Assembly: GCF_027580225.2 (NCBI RefSeq)
Contig: NC_073346.2
Span: forward strand, 2,995,001-3,059,000
Length of the DNA stretch: 64,000 nucleotides
Reading direction: 5' to 3'
Source of the DNA: Misgurnus anguillicaudatus
Lineage: Eukaryota; Chordata; Actinopteri; Cypriniformes; Cobitidae
This document shows positions 14,748 to 27,300 of the stretch, one piece after another. Under the pieces are notes generated by a model, which did not search any database, had not been told where the DNA came from, and saw nothing but the letters and a program-made list of their open reading frames with translations. Both the position numbers and the translations under genes were made by a program. Positions within the stretch are counted from its first letter, which is position 1. Every line of letters starts with the position of its first letter.

Positions 14748-15411
14748 AGCTGTGTCTGAAACCGCTCCCTATCCACTATATAGTGCACTATATCGGGTGT
14801 CGGCCATTTTGTAGTGGTGTCCGAAACCTGAGTGAACAACTTCATTCCCTACATTCATTCACTACTTTTTACCCACAATGCACTCTGATTTTGAGGGTAC
14901 ATTCGATGTACACTCGTTCACTCATATGTCCCATGATGCAACGGGAGACGAACGCGTAACTTGAATCAGCTGAAGGATACTGACAGTAAACACCAAACAT
15001 TTTCTTGTTGTCAGTTATTCCTACGTTTTGAAAATAAACAAATGAAAAATAATTGCGTTATCTTTTATTTAAAATCTAATACACATTTTTATTAAACAAT
15101 AAACAAACAGCAGTAAATAAATATTATAAGCAGTTGTTTTGTTCTCTTTATTATCAACTAATACAATAAACATGACAAATGTGAAAAACAGTAAGAAAGT
15201 AAACTTTACCATTTCACAGCACAATCAATAAAGCCACACAGGTGTTTTTGATGAATCTCTGCGACAGCTCTCTGACGCATGATATTTGCGTCAGTGTCCG
15301 AAATCGCTCACTCATTTTCATTTGCTTCATCCCCATATAGTGGACTCAACTGTCATTCCCCATATAGGGAATAGTGAATGAGTGAACGAGGGAACGGTTT
15401 CAGACACAGCT
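14748..15411. mobile_element. 664-bp inverted-repeat element, 5-bp duplication
   Basis: Terminal inverted repeats AGCTGTGTCTGAAACCG / CGGTTTCAGACACAGCT flanked by direct repeats GACGT (14743-14747 and 15412-15416). Inner arms share CACTATAT/ATATAGTG motifs. Non-coding. Confidence 0.85.
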
Positions 15412-16155
15412 GACGTGTATTAATTGGGATGTGATCAAAGCCTGGAGTGGAGCCAAATCACGTTCCTCTCTCCAATGTTAGCGTTCTGTAATCACTACGC
15501 ACCAGATCCACTCCGGGTTTTCTGACTGTATCACGTTAAGCTGAGGTAAAACTTTTTTTCAGCTAGCATGGACAAACTGATAATGCAGGAAGGCTCCGAT
15601 GTTTTGGAGATCGATAAAGGTGTAAAAGATTGGCAAGCCTTTCACTTCGTGGGCTAAGAAAACCAAACAGCCAGGTAAAATTACGTGTCTTTGCACAGTA
15701 TGACTAGTGGACCTGTATTTTGGGGGTAAATGATTTCTCCCGTACGTGATCACCCGCGTCCCGTTTTTGACTGCTATGCTGATCTAACCAGTTGCTGATA
15801 CAACGGGTTTGTAAAACTCGTAGGTAAACTTCATGTGGCGCCACAAGAAGAGGCAGATGACATTCAAATCCTGTGAGAGCGATTCGAGGTGTAAAAGAGG
15901 AGACTGTTTCCGAAATGCTCTCGCGGCACCTTGATGTCATCCCCCTGTCGGTTCTTACAGTTGCATTTGCGTGTGGTCACAAAAGCATTTGAACATATAT
16001 TTAAGCACCGCAGTTTAAAAACAAGTGATTTTAAGCCATTCAAACACAAACAACAGTGCTAAAAGCTTGTGAGTATTTTTGCCACTTTATCTGCCTTAAA
16101 TACAAATATGCGTCAAAAATCCCATCTTTGCAAGTATCCTCATATAAACGCTCGA

Positions 16156-16432
16156 ACTGATTTTGCCAAGTGGTTGATGTCCTCCGGGCACATATTGTGT
16201 TGACCCAAGGACAACATTTTTCTAAATAAAACCTAAACCTACCCCAAACCCCAACCCTAACCATAACCAAACCCTAAAATCAGAGGGACATGATAAGTGA
16301 AAAACAATGGTCTAGAAACAGCTAATCCTGGTTGTAAGCTTAAACTTAAAACAAACTATAATCTTATTTCAGAAATCTGATTGGTTGATTGAAATGTTGT
16401 CCCAGGGTCAACATAATGAGGACATCAACCAC
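16156..16432. mobile_element. MITE with CCAAGTGGTTGATGTCCTC termini
   Basis: GCCAAGTGGTTGATGTCCTC near 16164 and its inverse complement near 16419-16438 define inverted ends. A second motif pair (GTTGACCCAAGG / CCAGGGTCAAC) lies just inside. The middle is low complexity (CCTAAACCTACCCC). Non-coding. Confidence 0.75.
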
Positions 16433-16611
16433 TTGGTAAAATCAGGAGAGGCTACCTATATATGCCACAGGAGACTTCAATATGGAATTAATGGCAAAAA
16501 AATCTCCCCTTAAAATGCTATTGTTCTCGCATACATAAAGTGTTAAAGGAATATAACTTGACCTAAAAAACATTTCAGTCAGAAGATTTTTTTTCACTTT
16601 AATTCATGTGA

Positions 16612-17220
16612 TTTAAATACCTTTTTATTTCTTCAAATTTCCCAATGATATTTTGGATTCTCTTATTGCCAATTTTTTAGATAAATGAATGCCCAAGTAT
16701 TTTACATCATTCTTAACTGGAATCATCTCCAAGTTTGTTTCAATACAATTATACAAAGGTAATATTTCAATTTTTTTTAAATTAAGGCAAAGGCCTGAAG
16801 CCCTGGAAAAAGCAGAAATCACATTTAAAGCCTTCTGTAGAATTGATCTGTCCTTTAGAAATATCACTGTATCGTCAGCAAATTGGCTTATTTTCAATTC
16901 GGTGTCACCAATTTTTATCCCTTCAAGGTCTTTATTATTTACTACAAAATATGCCAAAAGCTGCATTCAAATAATGAATAATTTTGGTGAAATTGGGCAT
17001 CCTTGCCTTATTCCACAAGAGGCATTTATTCTAGGAGTGATATCTGATTGTAATGAAATATAACTATATATTTGGTCATAAAACATTCTGATTACCTTAC
17101 AAAAATTATTACCAAACCCAAAAAGTTGGAGCGATTTCAGTAAAAAATCGTGTTCTAAGGAATCAAATGCCTTGAAAAAAACCAATAAACAATATTAGGC
17201 TTTCTGTGTTCATAAGGCTC
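16612..17220 (-). mobile_element. L1/Tx1-like LINE, RT core (piece 3)
   Basis: Minus-strand translation includes FKAFDSLEHDFLLKSLQLFG, then GIRQGCPISPKLF and QFADDTVIFLKDR. These are the palm motifs of a LINE reverse transcriptase, with the catalytic pair in FADD. Frame breaks (a poly-T slip near 17180) show it is dead. The upstream half of the domain is at 30514-30736, on the far side of the 13.3-kb insertion. Confidence 0.93.
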
Positions 17221-17374
17221 TGCCCAGATAGCACACGTACGTCGCGGAGATGTCTGCGCGATGTCTTGTTTTTCGTCTGGAAGACGTATTATTTAGGGCG
17301 TTTGCTCATCTGGAAGGCGTCGCCGAGACGTCCGACCCAGCTGTTTGCAAGACACCCAGCAGATCTTTACAAGA

Positions 17375-17645
17375 TGTATGTGATTTAGAACGATGGCGAG
17401 CCGCCGTTTCCCAGATCTTTACAAGATGTTAGAACGGCAAGCCGCTCTTTCACAGATCTTTAGAAGAGCTTTAAAAGATGCGGAGCCGCTCTTTCACAGA
17501 TCTTAAGAAGAGCTTTAAAAGATGCGGAGCCGCTCTTTCCCAGATCTTAAGAAGAGCTTTAAAAGATGCCGAGCCGCTCTTTCCCAGATCTTTAGAAGAG
17601 CTTAGAAAGACGGTAAGCCGCTCTTTCCCAGATGTTTGTAAGATT
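17375..17645. repeat. 44-bp subterminal tandem repeat
   Basis: Five to six copies of a 44-bp unit containing GAGCCGCTCTTTCCCAGATC and GAAGAGCTTTAAAAGATG, with early units more diverged. It lies just inside the left terminus of the 13.3-kb element. Comparable but non-tandem AGATCT/AGAAGATG motifs lie inside the right terminus (30340-30470). Open frames here reflect the repeat period. Confidence 0.85.
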
Positions 17646-18126
17646 ACAAGATCCCTCATTAACAAATTGAATTGCCCTAAACTACAGCAAATTATTTCTA
17701 CACACATCTACACATGCAAGCTGTGTCATCGATATTAAGTAATTAAAACAGCATTTTCAATTGATCTTAAAACAGGCAGTTGTTGATTTTATAAAACACA
17801 TTTATTCAAATTAAACAATGAAAACTTTCATTCATTTATCTTTAAATATATTTTTTACATGACAGTATGCGAAAACAACAACATATAAACATATTTAACA
17901 TAATCAAAACCTTTCCGCGTCTGCTTTATTAATCTCCATTCTAAAATAAAACATTTCAAAAACTTACCAGGAAATAATCGTGATAGGATGCTCTTTCTTT
18001 ATAGCTTTAATTAGGATCTAGAAGATAAAATTACCCGAAAGTGTTATCATTGTTAAATAAAATACGGATGTGCGTCTTTACGTCAAGGTCGTGATTCTAC
18101 ATAACAACATCCGCTTGACCTCGCAA

Positions 18127-19480
18127 TGCCAAGAAGAAGAAAGGCGTGGAACACATGCTTAAGGTATGTAGTAATAATGCATTTAAATAATAAACTGTTT
18201 GGTGTGGGATCATTTAAATAATACCTTGAAATTGGGTTGATAACAGTTATTCATGCTTTAATATTGATTTTTCGCCCACCTGTCTGACGTTAATTTATTT
18301 TGATCGTTCATGTAACTGAGTCTTGTGTAAGATTCTAGAAAGATATAGTGGCTTACTTTTTTTTAAAACGATCAGTATTATGGTTGATATTTGTATTGCA
18401 CTTGTTAAAAAAAATTTTGCCCCCATTTTTCATTTCATGAGCTGAACTTAAATATTTTCTATGTCCCCAAAAGGCCTATTTCTCTCAAATATTATTCACA
18501 AATCTGTCTAAATCTGCGTTAGTGTTGCGTTTATAATTGTGGTTAGTGTATGTGTAAGGCACTGCCTGTGAAAACCCAGCTAAAGTCTTTTTTGTGATGT
18601 ATTGTTTTCTACATAAAATCATCCTAAACAATGAAAAGAACATTTTGTAAAAATATCTTATCTTTAATATTGGCTGCGTAAGATTCTTTGTATAAACCCT
18701 CAGTCTGTTAATTTTGTCTCCAGCCTGTCAAGATCTTCAGATGATGTTTGAGAAAAAAGTCATCATCCTCTTCGTCACTCTTCATCCGTATTTGGGGTAA
18801 CAAACACCTGCTTCCCACAAGAGACTGGACCGCTGAAGTCAGGTGGTCAGTCTTTATTTGCATTCATCCTAGAACCGTCAAGACTGCCTTTTTGCAGCTG
18901 CAATAGCAAAGATAAATGAATTAGGAGTGTAGCTTTTAAAATGCTTTTACTATTAAATGCATTATTTTGATTTATTTAAACTTAAGAATCAAATAGGTGT
19001 GTAGTTTAGGTAAAATTCTTATAACTGCATTTGTCTGTTTTACAACAGATGTAACTAAGTATAAATTTACTGTTTTTTTTTATGTTGGATGGATCATCAG
19101 ACCTGCACCTTCCTTGAACATGTTGGTAAGGTAACACTTCATCTGAGTAAATGATGATGCTTTTTTATAAGAACTTTTTATAAATAAATATTATTATTGT
19201 TTTTTTTAGGTAACTTACTCTGTATTTGTTCACGGTGGTCACCCCAGGGTCTCAGGACTCAAAACGAGTGCTCTATGGATTGAACAGAAAATGTAGTATT
19301 AACAAGTGTTAAGTTATGTCTTTAAATGCCACTAATAATGTGTTTCTGTTTTCTTTCTCATTATGCTAACAAACGCTCTTTTATCCCTCATGTTAGGTGG
19401 ATCAACACTCCAACCATCTGCATTAGGGACTGAATAAAGGATGCCCTCTGTAGCTGGGAATGTTAGATCAGGTAATTTGC
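18127..19480 (+). other. exon-like segments in the 13.3-kb element
   Basis: An ATG at 18127 opens MPRRRKAWNTCLR and runs into a GTATGT donor at 18166. Candidate later segments begin after CTCCAG near 18723 and again near 19210, where the sequence contains GGTGGTCACCCCAGGGTCTC. Related blocks recur at about 21520-21610 and 22580-22780. No protein family was recognised, and no continuous frame could be assembled with confidence. This may be an old transposon gene or a captured transcript. Confidence 0.3.
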
Positions 19481-19924
19481 ATTTGATATATTTTTAAAGA
19501 CACACACTAATGCTGCTTGTACACCGCCAGCGACTAGCAACACAATCTCATTCATTCCAATGGAAGCTTTGCCCCATTCAGCAACATGAGCAACTGTGAT
19601 CATCGACAACAGGAAGTGGGCATGTCCAGCTATGCCACAACGTTGAGGAAAGTTCAACTTGATGAAGGACTTTTGGGAGCAACTACCAATGAGAGTGAAG
19701 CAGTGAAGTTCGTGTCATCACTCTTTTGTCATTTACTGAGAGGATTGGTACTCATTTGTTTGTAGTTTTTACTAGGACAACCAGAATTGGGAACGCCTTC
19801 TGATGAACTCATTAAAAGAAATGGCTGACACACAGTGACTAGGTTGTTGGCGGTGTAAATGCAGCATAAGGCCTTAAACTGTCTGTGGCAAATATTTTTA
19901 GCACCCAAAATAAATAGGGGTGCT

Positions 19925-20513
19925 GCTTTTAAAGGAAAACACCACAGTTTTTCAATATTTTACTATGTTCTTACCTCAACTTAGATAAATTAATACATCC
20001 CCATCTTTTATCAATGCATGCACTTAATATTTGTACAGCGCGTCGTGAATGTGCTAGCATTTAGCCTAGCCCCATTCATTCCTCAGAGCGCAGTAACACC
20101 ATCACTCCTGACTACTCCCCCTCTTTTGAGTTTGAGCGAGAGGTGGAGTAATCAGGAGTGATGATGTTACTGTGCGCCGAGGTCGAAGTGCTGCAAAGTG
20201 CTCTTTCGCCATACAATATAGTTCTTATTTTTATCCGCTTAAAAAATCAGCACGATTTATTTTGTGCCACCATACTTACTCATGTAAGTACTCATGTAAT
20301 AGTCTTTAAATAGGGAAAACATGAAAGGGTTGGGTGGCTTCTAAATTCATCCCTGTTTGGATCCTAAGGAATGAATGGGGCTAGGCTAAATGCTAACACA
20401 TTCACAACACGCTTTACAAAGATTAAGTGCACGCATTGAAAAAAGATGGGTATGTATTAATTCGTCTAAGGTAAAACATAGTAACATTTTGGAAAGCGGT
20501 GGTGTTTTCCATT
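19925..20513. mobile_element. foldback MITE within the 13.3-kb element
   Basis: Left arm with AAAGGAAAACACCAC and TAGCATTTAGCCTAGCCCCA; right arm with the inverse (GGGGCTAGGCTAAATGCTAA, then GTGGTGTTTTCC). Almost the whole 590 bp can fold back. Non-coding. Confidence 0.85.
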
Positions 20514-21290
20514 TAAAGGGATAGTTCACTCAAAAATGAAAATAATGTAATTAATGACTCACCCTCATGTTGTTCCAAACTTGTAAGACCTCCGTTCATC
20601 TTCGGAACACAGTGTAAGATGTTTTAGATTTAGTCCGAGAGCTTTCTGACCCTCCAAAAAATGTATGTGCTGTATACTGTCTAATTTCCAGAAAGTTTAT
20701 TAAAACATCATCAAAGTAGTTCATGTGACATCAGTGGGTCAGTTAGAATTTGTTGAAGCATCATTAATACATTTTGGTCCAAAAATAACTATTTATTCAG
20801 CATTGTCTTCTCTTCCGGGTCTGTTGCGAATGCGCGTGCACAATGGCGCTGCTGACGTGTTATCCTCAGAAATGTTTGCGAAGATTTTGTTTGCGAAGAT
20901 TGTTTGCGAAGATTTTCTTTACAGCGTCTCCGTCAGACTGTAAACGAAAAAAAAAGCTTGGGTGCACCAGATAACACGCCAGCAGCGTCGTACGGCAGCA
21001 GTGTCATGCACACGGTTCACAACAGACCCGAAAGAGAAGACAATGCCGAATTAAGTCATTATTTTTGGACCTAAATGTATTTTTGATGCTTCAACAAATT
21101 CTAACTGACCCACTGATGTCACATGAACTACTTTGATGATGTTTTTATTACCTAACTGGACATGAACAGTATATCGTACATACATTTTTAATGGAGGGTC
21201 AGCAAACTCTCGGACCACATCCAAAACATCCCAAACAGCGCTTCCGAAGATGAACGAAGGACTTTAGGGTATTATTTAAATCAACTAAAA
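20514..21290. mobile_element. foldback MITE, GGGATAGTTCAC family
   Basis: Begins TTTAAAGGGATAGTTCACTC, the same terminus type as the rrp15 intron 3 element. Inverted blocks pair across it: AACTGACCCACTGATGTCAC with GTGACATCAGTGGGTCAGTT, and a GATGAACG motif near both ends. The far end is diverged, so the right boundary is approximate. Confidence 0.7.
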
Positions 21291-22830
21291 GAAAAACAAT
21301 CCTTAAATGGTTACTAAAATTGAGGTCAGATTTTTGAAAACGTACTGTCTTGATGGTCATCCAAAGTTCTCGGTACAGAAAATCTGTTTTGTATGGATCA
21401 GAGTTAGACATTGTCATGTAATATATAACAATGTAATAGCAAGTGTTATGTTGTTTTTGAAAATGCTGTGAAAATGAAAAAAAGCTATTTGTTTATCCAC
21501 TATGCTATCAAATGCTCTTTTACCTTGCATGTTAGGCGGATCAACATTCCATCCATCTGCATTAGGATCTACCTTAGAGACACTCACTGGAGCTGTAAAG
21601 GGAAGCAGGTAAGTTGCACAACCCATCAAGCCTTTGTGGGGAACAAGGTTTCTTGTAGAATTCTTAGACTAGCAATTTTTGTGTGAGAACTTTAACATGA
21701 TAGAAATTGTTAAACTACAAATATGGTAATATGGAGTCTATATTGTCTGAGAGAAATTCTTACTCAAGAATCTGCATATGGACTCTATGCACGCTTAACT
21801 TCCGCGTTTGACTCAAGGCTGCTATTCAGTTTCCGGTACGGGATATTTAAAACAGATTGACGGCAGGATCGCTCAAATGTACTCGGTTGTTTGCTGAATT
21901 TACCCAAATTTACAACCTGTAATTTGTGAAGAATTGTCCAGATGTGCAAACTCAAGAAAGGTTACAAGTTTTATGTGTCGTCTCTGTATAATCATTAAGA
22001 TATGTTCAGCTAGCCTGTACTAGCAGAGCTTACATTGTGCTATTTTTACGATTCGAACAGCAGGCTAATCACGCTGGTAATATATTACGTCTTTGTAATG
22101 TTAAAGTATGTTAAAGTAATCTTAAAGTGTCAGGTTAAATAAGAGATTCATGTACACATCGATTGTCAAAACATTTTTACTTGGTATTGGTAATGCAGAT
22201 ACAGGGTAGCAGTGTAGAAGTTGGCATGCTTTCCAGTGAGTCGCTGTAAACGCTATGACACAGCAGTGGTGGCTAGAAGTTCAGTCCTAAAAAATATACT
22301 TTCATACGTTTAAATGTCATTATGGTATTAAGTGTGGAGTATAAGTTATTTCTATGTAAAGTAAACAAGCATCAACAAAATTTGCTGTGTTATTTTGGCT
22401 GTTTGTGCAACCAAACAGCCAAAATAACATAGCGCTCTATGACTGGCGGAAGTAGTCCAGCATCCTGAGATATCACCGGAAACACGTCAAGCGCTGCCGT
22501 GCATAGAGTCCATTGCTATAGATATGCAGAGTACTTATCTTGAAACAGTCGTAAAATATTAATGTTTTTTCAGTTTTGTAGGTCACTTACTTTTCATTCG
22601 TCCCTGGTGGTCACCCCAGGGTCTCTAGAGTGAAAATTACTCAATCTATGGATTAAACAGAAAATGTAGTTTTATGAAGTGGTATGTTGTCTTTAAATGC
22701 CATTAAAAATGTGTTTCTGTTTTCTGTCTCATATAAAAAATGGTCTTTAACCTGCCCACTGGAGCTGGGATTGGTTAGCTGCATTTTTTACATTTACAAA
22801 TAAACACACTAAATCCTAGGCTTGGACCTG
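21291..22830. other. 13.3-kb element interior, duplicated blocks
   Basis: Contains second copies of blocks from 19.2-19.5 kb: GGCGGATCAACATTCCATCC near 21536 and TGGTGGTCACCCCAGGGTCT near 22605. An inverted pair (GGCTGTTTGTGCAACCAAACAGCC) is at about 22399-22423. No coding frame recognised. Confidence 0.5.
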
Positions 22831-22865
22831 CCTTAGGTTTTAGCATCCAAATTAACTAGGGGTGC

Positions 22866-23275
22866 TGATTTTTAAAGGAGCACGCCCGCATTTTGGGAGT
22901 TTGGCTTGTTCGCGGTATCCCCCAGAGTTGGATGGGTCTATGCATGCCATTCTCGTGTCCGTGCGTGCTGTGGCTCTGTCTGGCGCGGCCCCCGCTAGCT
23001 TGGCTTGGATCAAAAGACTGGTAGTGAATTTGACTATACAAATCACAACACATAATAGGAAAATGTTTGCGTTATTTTGTCATGTTTGGAAGCCGTATGC
23101 TAGATGGAGCCATTCACTTCCAGTCTTTGTGCCAAGCTAAGCCAGCGGGGGCTGCATCAGACAGAGCCACATTACGCACAGGGATGAGAAAGGTATGCAT
23201 GGACCCATCCAACTCTGGGGGATACGGTGAATAAGCTAAATTCCCAAAATGTGGGCGTGTTCTTTAAGGATTTAG
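22866..23275. mobile_element. foldback MITE, AAAGGAGCACGCCC type
   Basis: Left arm CCCCCAGAGTTGGATGGGTC and GTGGCTCTGTCTG; right arm carries the inverse (GACCCATCCAACTCTGGGGG near 23204). About 400 bp, non-coding. It lies after GGGGTGCTG, as does the different element at 19925, so the two sit at equivalent positions of a duplicated block. Confidence 0.8.
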
Positions 23276-24154
23276 GGGTATTTCTGAAGTTAAATGAAGC
23301 CATTTTACCTTCTAAATTGTCTCTTTTATAAGGACTTACTGAATTTCTTTTTTCAGCAATTTGGGACATTCTTCCAGTTGTCGGCAACTTTGTGAAAAAG
23401 CCTGGAAACTAAAATGCAGGTACTGTTTCATTCTTTTGTTTTTACAGCTATGAAAAATAATGTGTTATTAATTGTACTGTCTATTAATTAATGATTTTAT
23501 ACAGTGTAACTGATTCTGCTTACCTGACTCATGCAGAATTCTGGCCTGGTGTTTGGTCCGTGCTGTCTTTGGCTCTTGCATCTCCATCATCCTGACCCTC
23601 TTTAGCAGCCTGTCCATGTATTTATTTGGAGGCCACCATGAGCACCCATCTGCATAATATGACTTTGTTACTCAGTTGTCCATGCTCCTACAAATTCTAC
23701 ATTTTTTGTAAAGCTGCAACAAGTTGAAACCCTATAATTATTAACATTTGATTTTGAATTATGTAATTCAAATACATGAATAAGTAACAAAAGCAGAAAT
23801 ATATTAAGACATTACCTTTTTGTTGATTGTTTACTGATCTATAAATCCTTTTGCATTCTCATAATTGATCATCATAACTTGGTATACAGTGGATGTGTGG
23901 CTGTAGATAACTTTCTGAAGTCAATTTAAAAAGGAAAAAGTTAATAAATGCTAAATTGGTCAAATATACATTGTTGTATTTTCACCATTTTGATCTTATT
24001 TAGGCATTTCATAACTTGAGGGAAATTTACGTATACTGATGTTTCAAATCAAATATTAATTTATTAATGACAGCTAATCATTTATAAAGATTTTTTATAA
24101 CAATATGTATTTATATAATATCAATTTAATACATTTATTTCGTTACACCTACAT

Positions 24155-24375
24155 CACTGAGCGCAAGGGAGTGCAGCCAACAAATACATTCAGGTGTGTT
24201 TGACTTAACACCGAGATGCGCAGACAGCACGTGGTATGACATCAAGTACCGCGAGAGTTTGGGAAAGCCCCGGAAAAGGTTTGAACTCGCGGTACTTGAT
24301 GTCACGATCGGTTTGCGCGTAGATCAGCATGAAGTCAAACACATCTGAGAGATGTGTGGGCTGCCTGCACTCAAC
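24155..24375. repeat. foldback repeat around a 20-bp-plus perfect palindrome arm
   Basis: GACATCAAGTACCGCGAGAG (about 24238) pairs with ACTCGCGGTACTTGATGTC (about 24284). Outer blocks GTGTTTGACTT and AAGTCAAACACA also pair. It is probably another small foldback element. No duplication identified. Confidence 0.7.
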
Positions 24376-27300
24376 GTTGCGATCATTCAATAGAGTGTAA
24401 CCTCAATCGGTTTTTGCAGCTTCTGGGTCTCGTGTAGAACGATTTTTTGTTCTTTTCCAACTCGATTTTTAACTCCCTAAACTAGTAGGATGTTCCAACG
24501 GGTGAAGCAACAGTGCTGACGGCAGTTTCAGTGTCAAGGTAAGTTAATATGTAATGCATGCATGTAAGTTAGTCGATCTACAGAATCATCGTCTTATATT
24601 AATGTTCTTTACGCGATTAAAAGCTTATTAACGTTTATCAATGCAATGCTATTCAGGTCGCTGCAAAGTCCCGAAGCCACGTTGTAACGTTAACTTTACA
24701 TGTTACGCACTGGTGTGGATAAACCAGCCAGTTTAATAGAGTTATTAAATGCCTCAAACCTTTCCCGCCCTGTAACGTTACGTTAAAATGGCCCCTATAC
24801 GGATTACGTTAATTTCAGTCAGACATTTTCCTAAAAACCACTCAAAACCGTTAACGTTGTTCTATTGGAGTGGTTCGATAATTGTATTTATTAATTGTTT
24901 CAGTTATATTAGTTATATCTGTTCTTTAATTCGTATTTCTAACAATTAAAACCAGGAATGACAAGCTATAAGTTACTTACCAAGATTTTGACGATCAAAC
25001 TGACAGAAAAACTAACTTAAAGCCGACTATTAAACCAAAAACATACTATTACAACGTGAAGAGGAACGCAATGTGTACAAATTTTATTATTTACAGGTTA
25101 TTAATAATGTTATTTGCGACAAAAAAGTTGAGGGAACTCGAGCAAATAATGGTCTTCTGGTAAATATTATGGTCACGTGATGGCCTCGCGACATATAAGT
25201 CGTTTCCGGTCGTTTCTCAAACGCACAGCTGCGTTCTTTTAAAAATATTTTTAATATATTTTTTTAAATAATAAGAAATACAAGTTCAGTCAGGGGGTAC
25301 ATTATACATATATAAAATAAAAATAAATAAGGCTGCGTCCATTTTTTTTATTTTTTTTTTTAATAAGGCTGCGTCCTAGAATGCTGCATGTCTCGGCTGC
25401 CACGTCATCAAGCATCGTCGAAGGACATCTCAATCTGCTTGTTTTCTCTTTTGTTGTTTGAATTAAATTAAAAAAGGTTGAACTGGCCATGTTGTACAGA
25501 CCGTTGATACATGACTTTTATTCACTGTACTACAGTATTGGATTTTTTTTTGGTGATGGATTGCTAATTTTCAACTTCTCTCTTTAAAGTTTTCATGCCA
25601 TGACCACTGGGACGGAAACCATTATGACATTGCCTTGGACATCAAACTAAACCATCTCATTCTGGCTTTTGAGGTGGATTCTAACCTCGAAATCTCAGAA
25701 GGACAGGTCTAAGATGGATGCAGCCTCCATAGGATGCAACCTTGCATTTGAGAAACACCCATAGAACGGTCAACTTACCCCATACTCTAACCTGAATGCA
25801 GGGATCATAAAACTTTATCTTTTACCTTAATTGTTAGATGGGTGTTGATACCAAACTTTTTTTCTCGTCTACCCAGGAGAAAGTCATGGGTTCTGCTGCT
25901 AAGGTTGTCATAATGTATGCTTTTTTCCATTTGTTGCATTTGGCAATAATATCAAAAGACATAAAATTCTGAAAGAAATAAGATAATTTTCAAAGCATTA
26001 ACATGAATATAAAAGCATTAAGTCATTAATGACCATCTTTTATTATTGTTTATTTAAAGCGTCTTTTATTCTGCTTACCTGACTCATGCAGAATTCTGGC
26101 TTGATGTTTGGTCCACCTGTTAGCTGGCTCTGGTGCTTGGTAGTCTTCTCAAACCTCTGAATCAAGACCACCATGAGAGGCCTTCTGAAGACCATCATTA
26201 CGCTTCAGATCCAGTTGTCTTTACTATGAGGTAAATCTTTTTTAACTGCAGCATTGAGCGTTATGTGCGTCGTTAATGGCACTGAACGCCTTGCATTTTT
26301 GCCCCCTACTGCAACATGCGTTTTTGAAGGAGCGCTAAGAGCAGAAAAGCACCCGATGTCATTTGTGTCTTTCCATTGTCCAATTGAATATGGGGAGAGG
26401 CAGGCCTTCCGTTGTAGGACCGATGTTTACAGTTATTTGAAACAAACATACTTCAGTTACTTACTGTCTCCTGTGTGTTTATGCACCTCTCACCTTCGAT
26501 CAAAGTCAGTGCAAGCGTCCTCTTTTTAAAGTTTCTGCTTATATGACAGTTAAGAGCAAAAGAGCGCTCACGCTTCAATATTTGATTGACAGGACAGCTG
26601 CCTCGGTGGTTGCCTAGCAATATAAAAAGCTGCGCTGCACTGCTTTTTATAAAGTGACCAAATCAAGGTGCATCTTGTGTTTCCACGTCTTTAAAATGCA
26701 TTTGGTGTGATTGGACCCCAACAAGGGTTTTTTCTGCTGCTTTTTATTTTTTCAGCTTTTGCCTTGATATTGTATTTTACATTGGTAAATGCCTATGGAC
26801 ATTGGCTACTAGCGTTCTGCATGTGTAAATGCACATTGATGCGAACAACGACGTAAACGTGTAAATGAAAAGTGGCGGATAGCCTACTGTATAGAGGCAT
26901 TGGGGTAGGTCTGACAAAATCAGCCTTAATGACAACTGCATCAGTCTTCAATGTTGGTTTGACTTTTACACAGATAAACACTCTTTTTGTCTATCCAGAC
27001 CTCAAGGTTAGAGTTCGAACAGATTCAGATAGTTGGTTTTGTTTTTTTTCTAAGTGTTTTGTTGATATTTTAGTCCTAATTGATTATGACAGATTTGTTA
27101 CAGCCTTATCTGTCAAAATGAAGTTTAATTCAACCTCTGGTTGTAAAGCAGATTTTGAACCAGTCTTCTTCAATTGTGTCACTAGCCTACCATAATCCCT
27201 GTGCACCAGCTATGGAGACCAAACTTCTACCTCCACCTGTGAGTTTCTTCTCACATGTAGTAAAGTAATGAATGCGGTCTCACAAATGAAAGGTTTTTTA

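Larger units (their letters stand above)
13866..16611. mobile_element. insertion cluster inside the LINE
   Basis: Interrupts the LINE between the codons for ISLGNLKK and WLTKDL. The outer edges carry an imperfect inverted repeat (CACATGGATTAAAGT at 13853-13867; CTTTAATTCATGTG near 16597-16610), so one larger element may contain the others. Inside are two clear inverted-repeat elements (13894-14730, 14748-15411) and a third (about 16156-16432). In 15417-16150 I see no recognisable feature. A run near 16236-16277 resembles degenerate telomeric CCCTAA but is not telomeric. Confidence 0.6.

Noticed and set aside
16236..16277. Interstitial telomeric repeat
   Set aside because: CCCTAA-like words are irregular and lie in the middle of a MITE.
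17478..17738. Ser/Arg/Leu open frames near the left end of the 13.3-kb element
   Set aside because: Translation of the 44-bp subterminal repeat.
23172..23387. Short open frames flanking the foldback at 22.9-23.3 kb
   Set aside because: They overlap inverted-repeat arms and mirror each other on the two strands.
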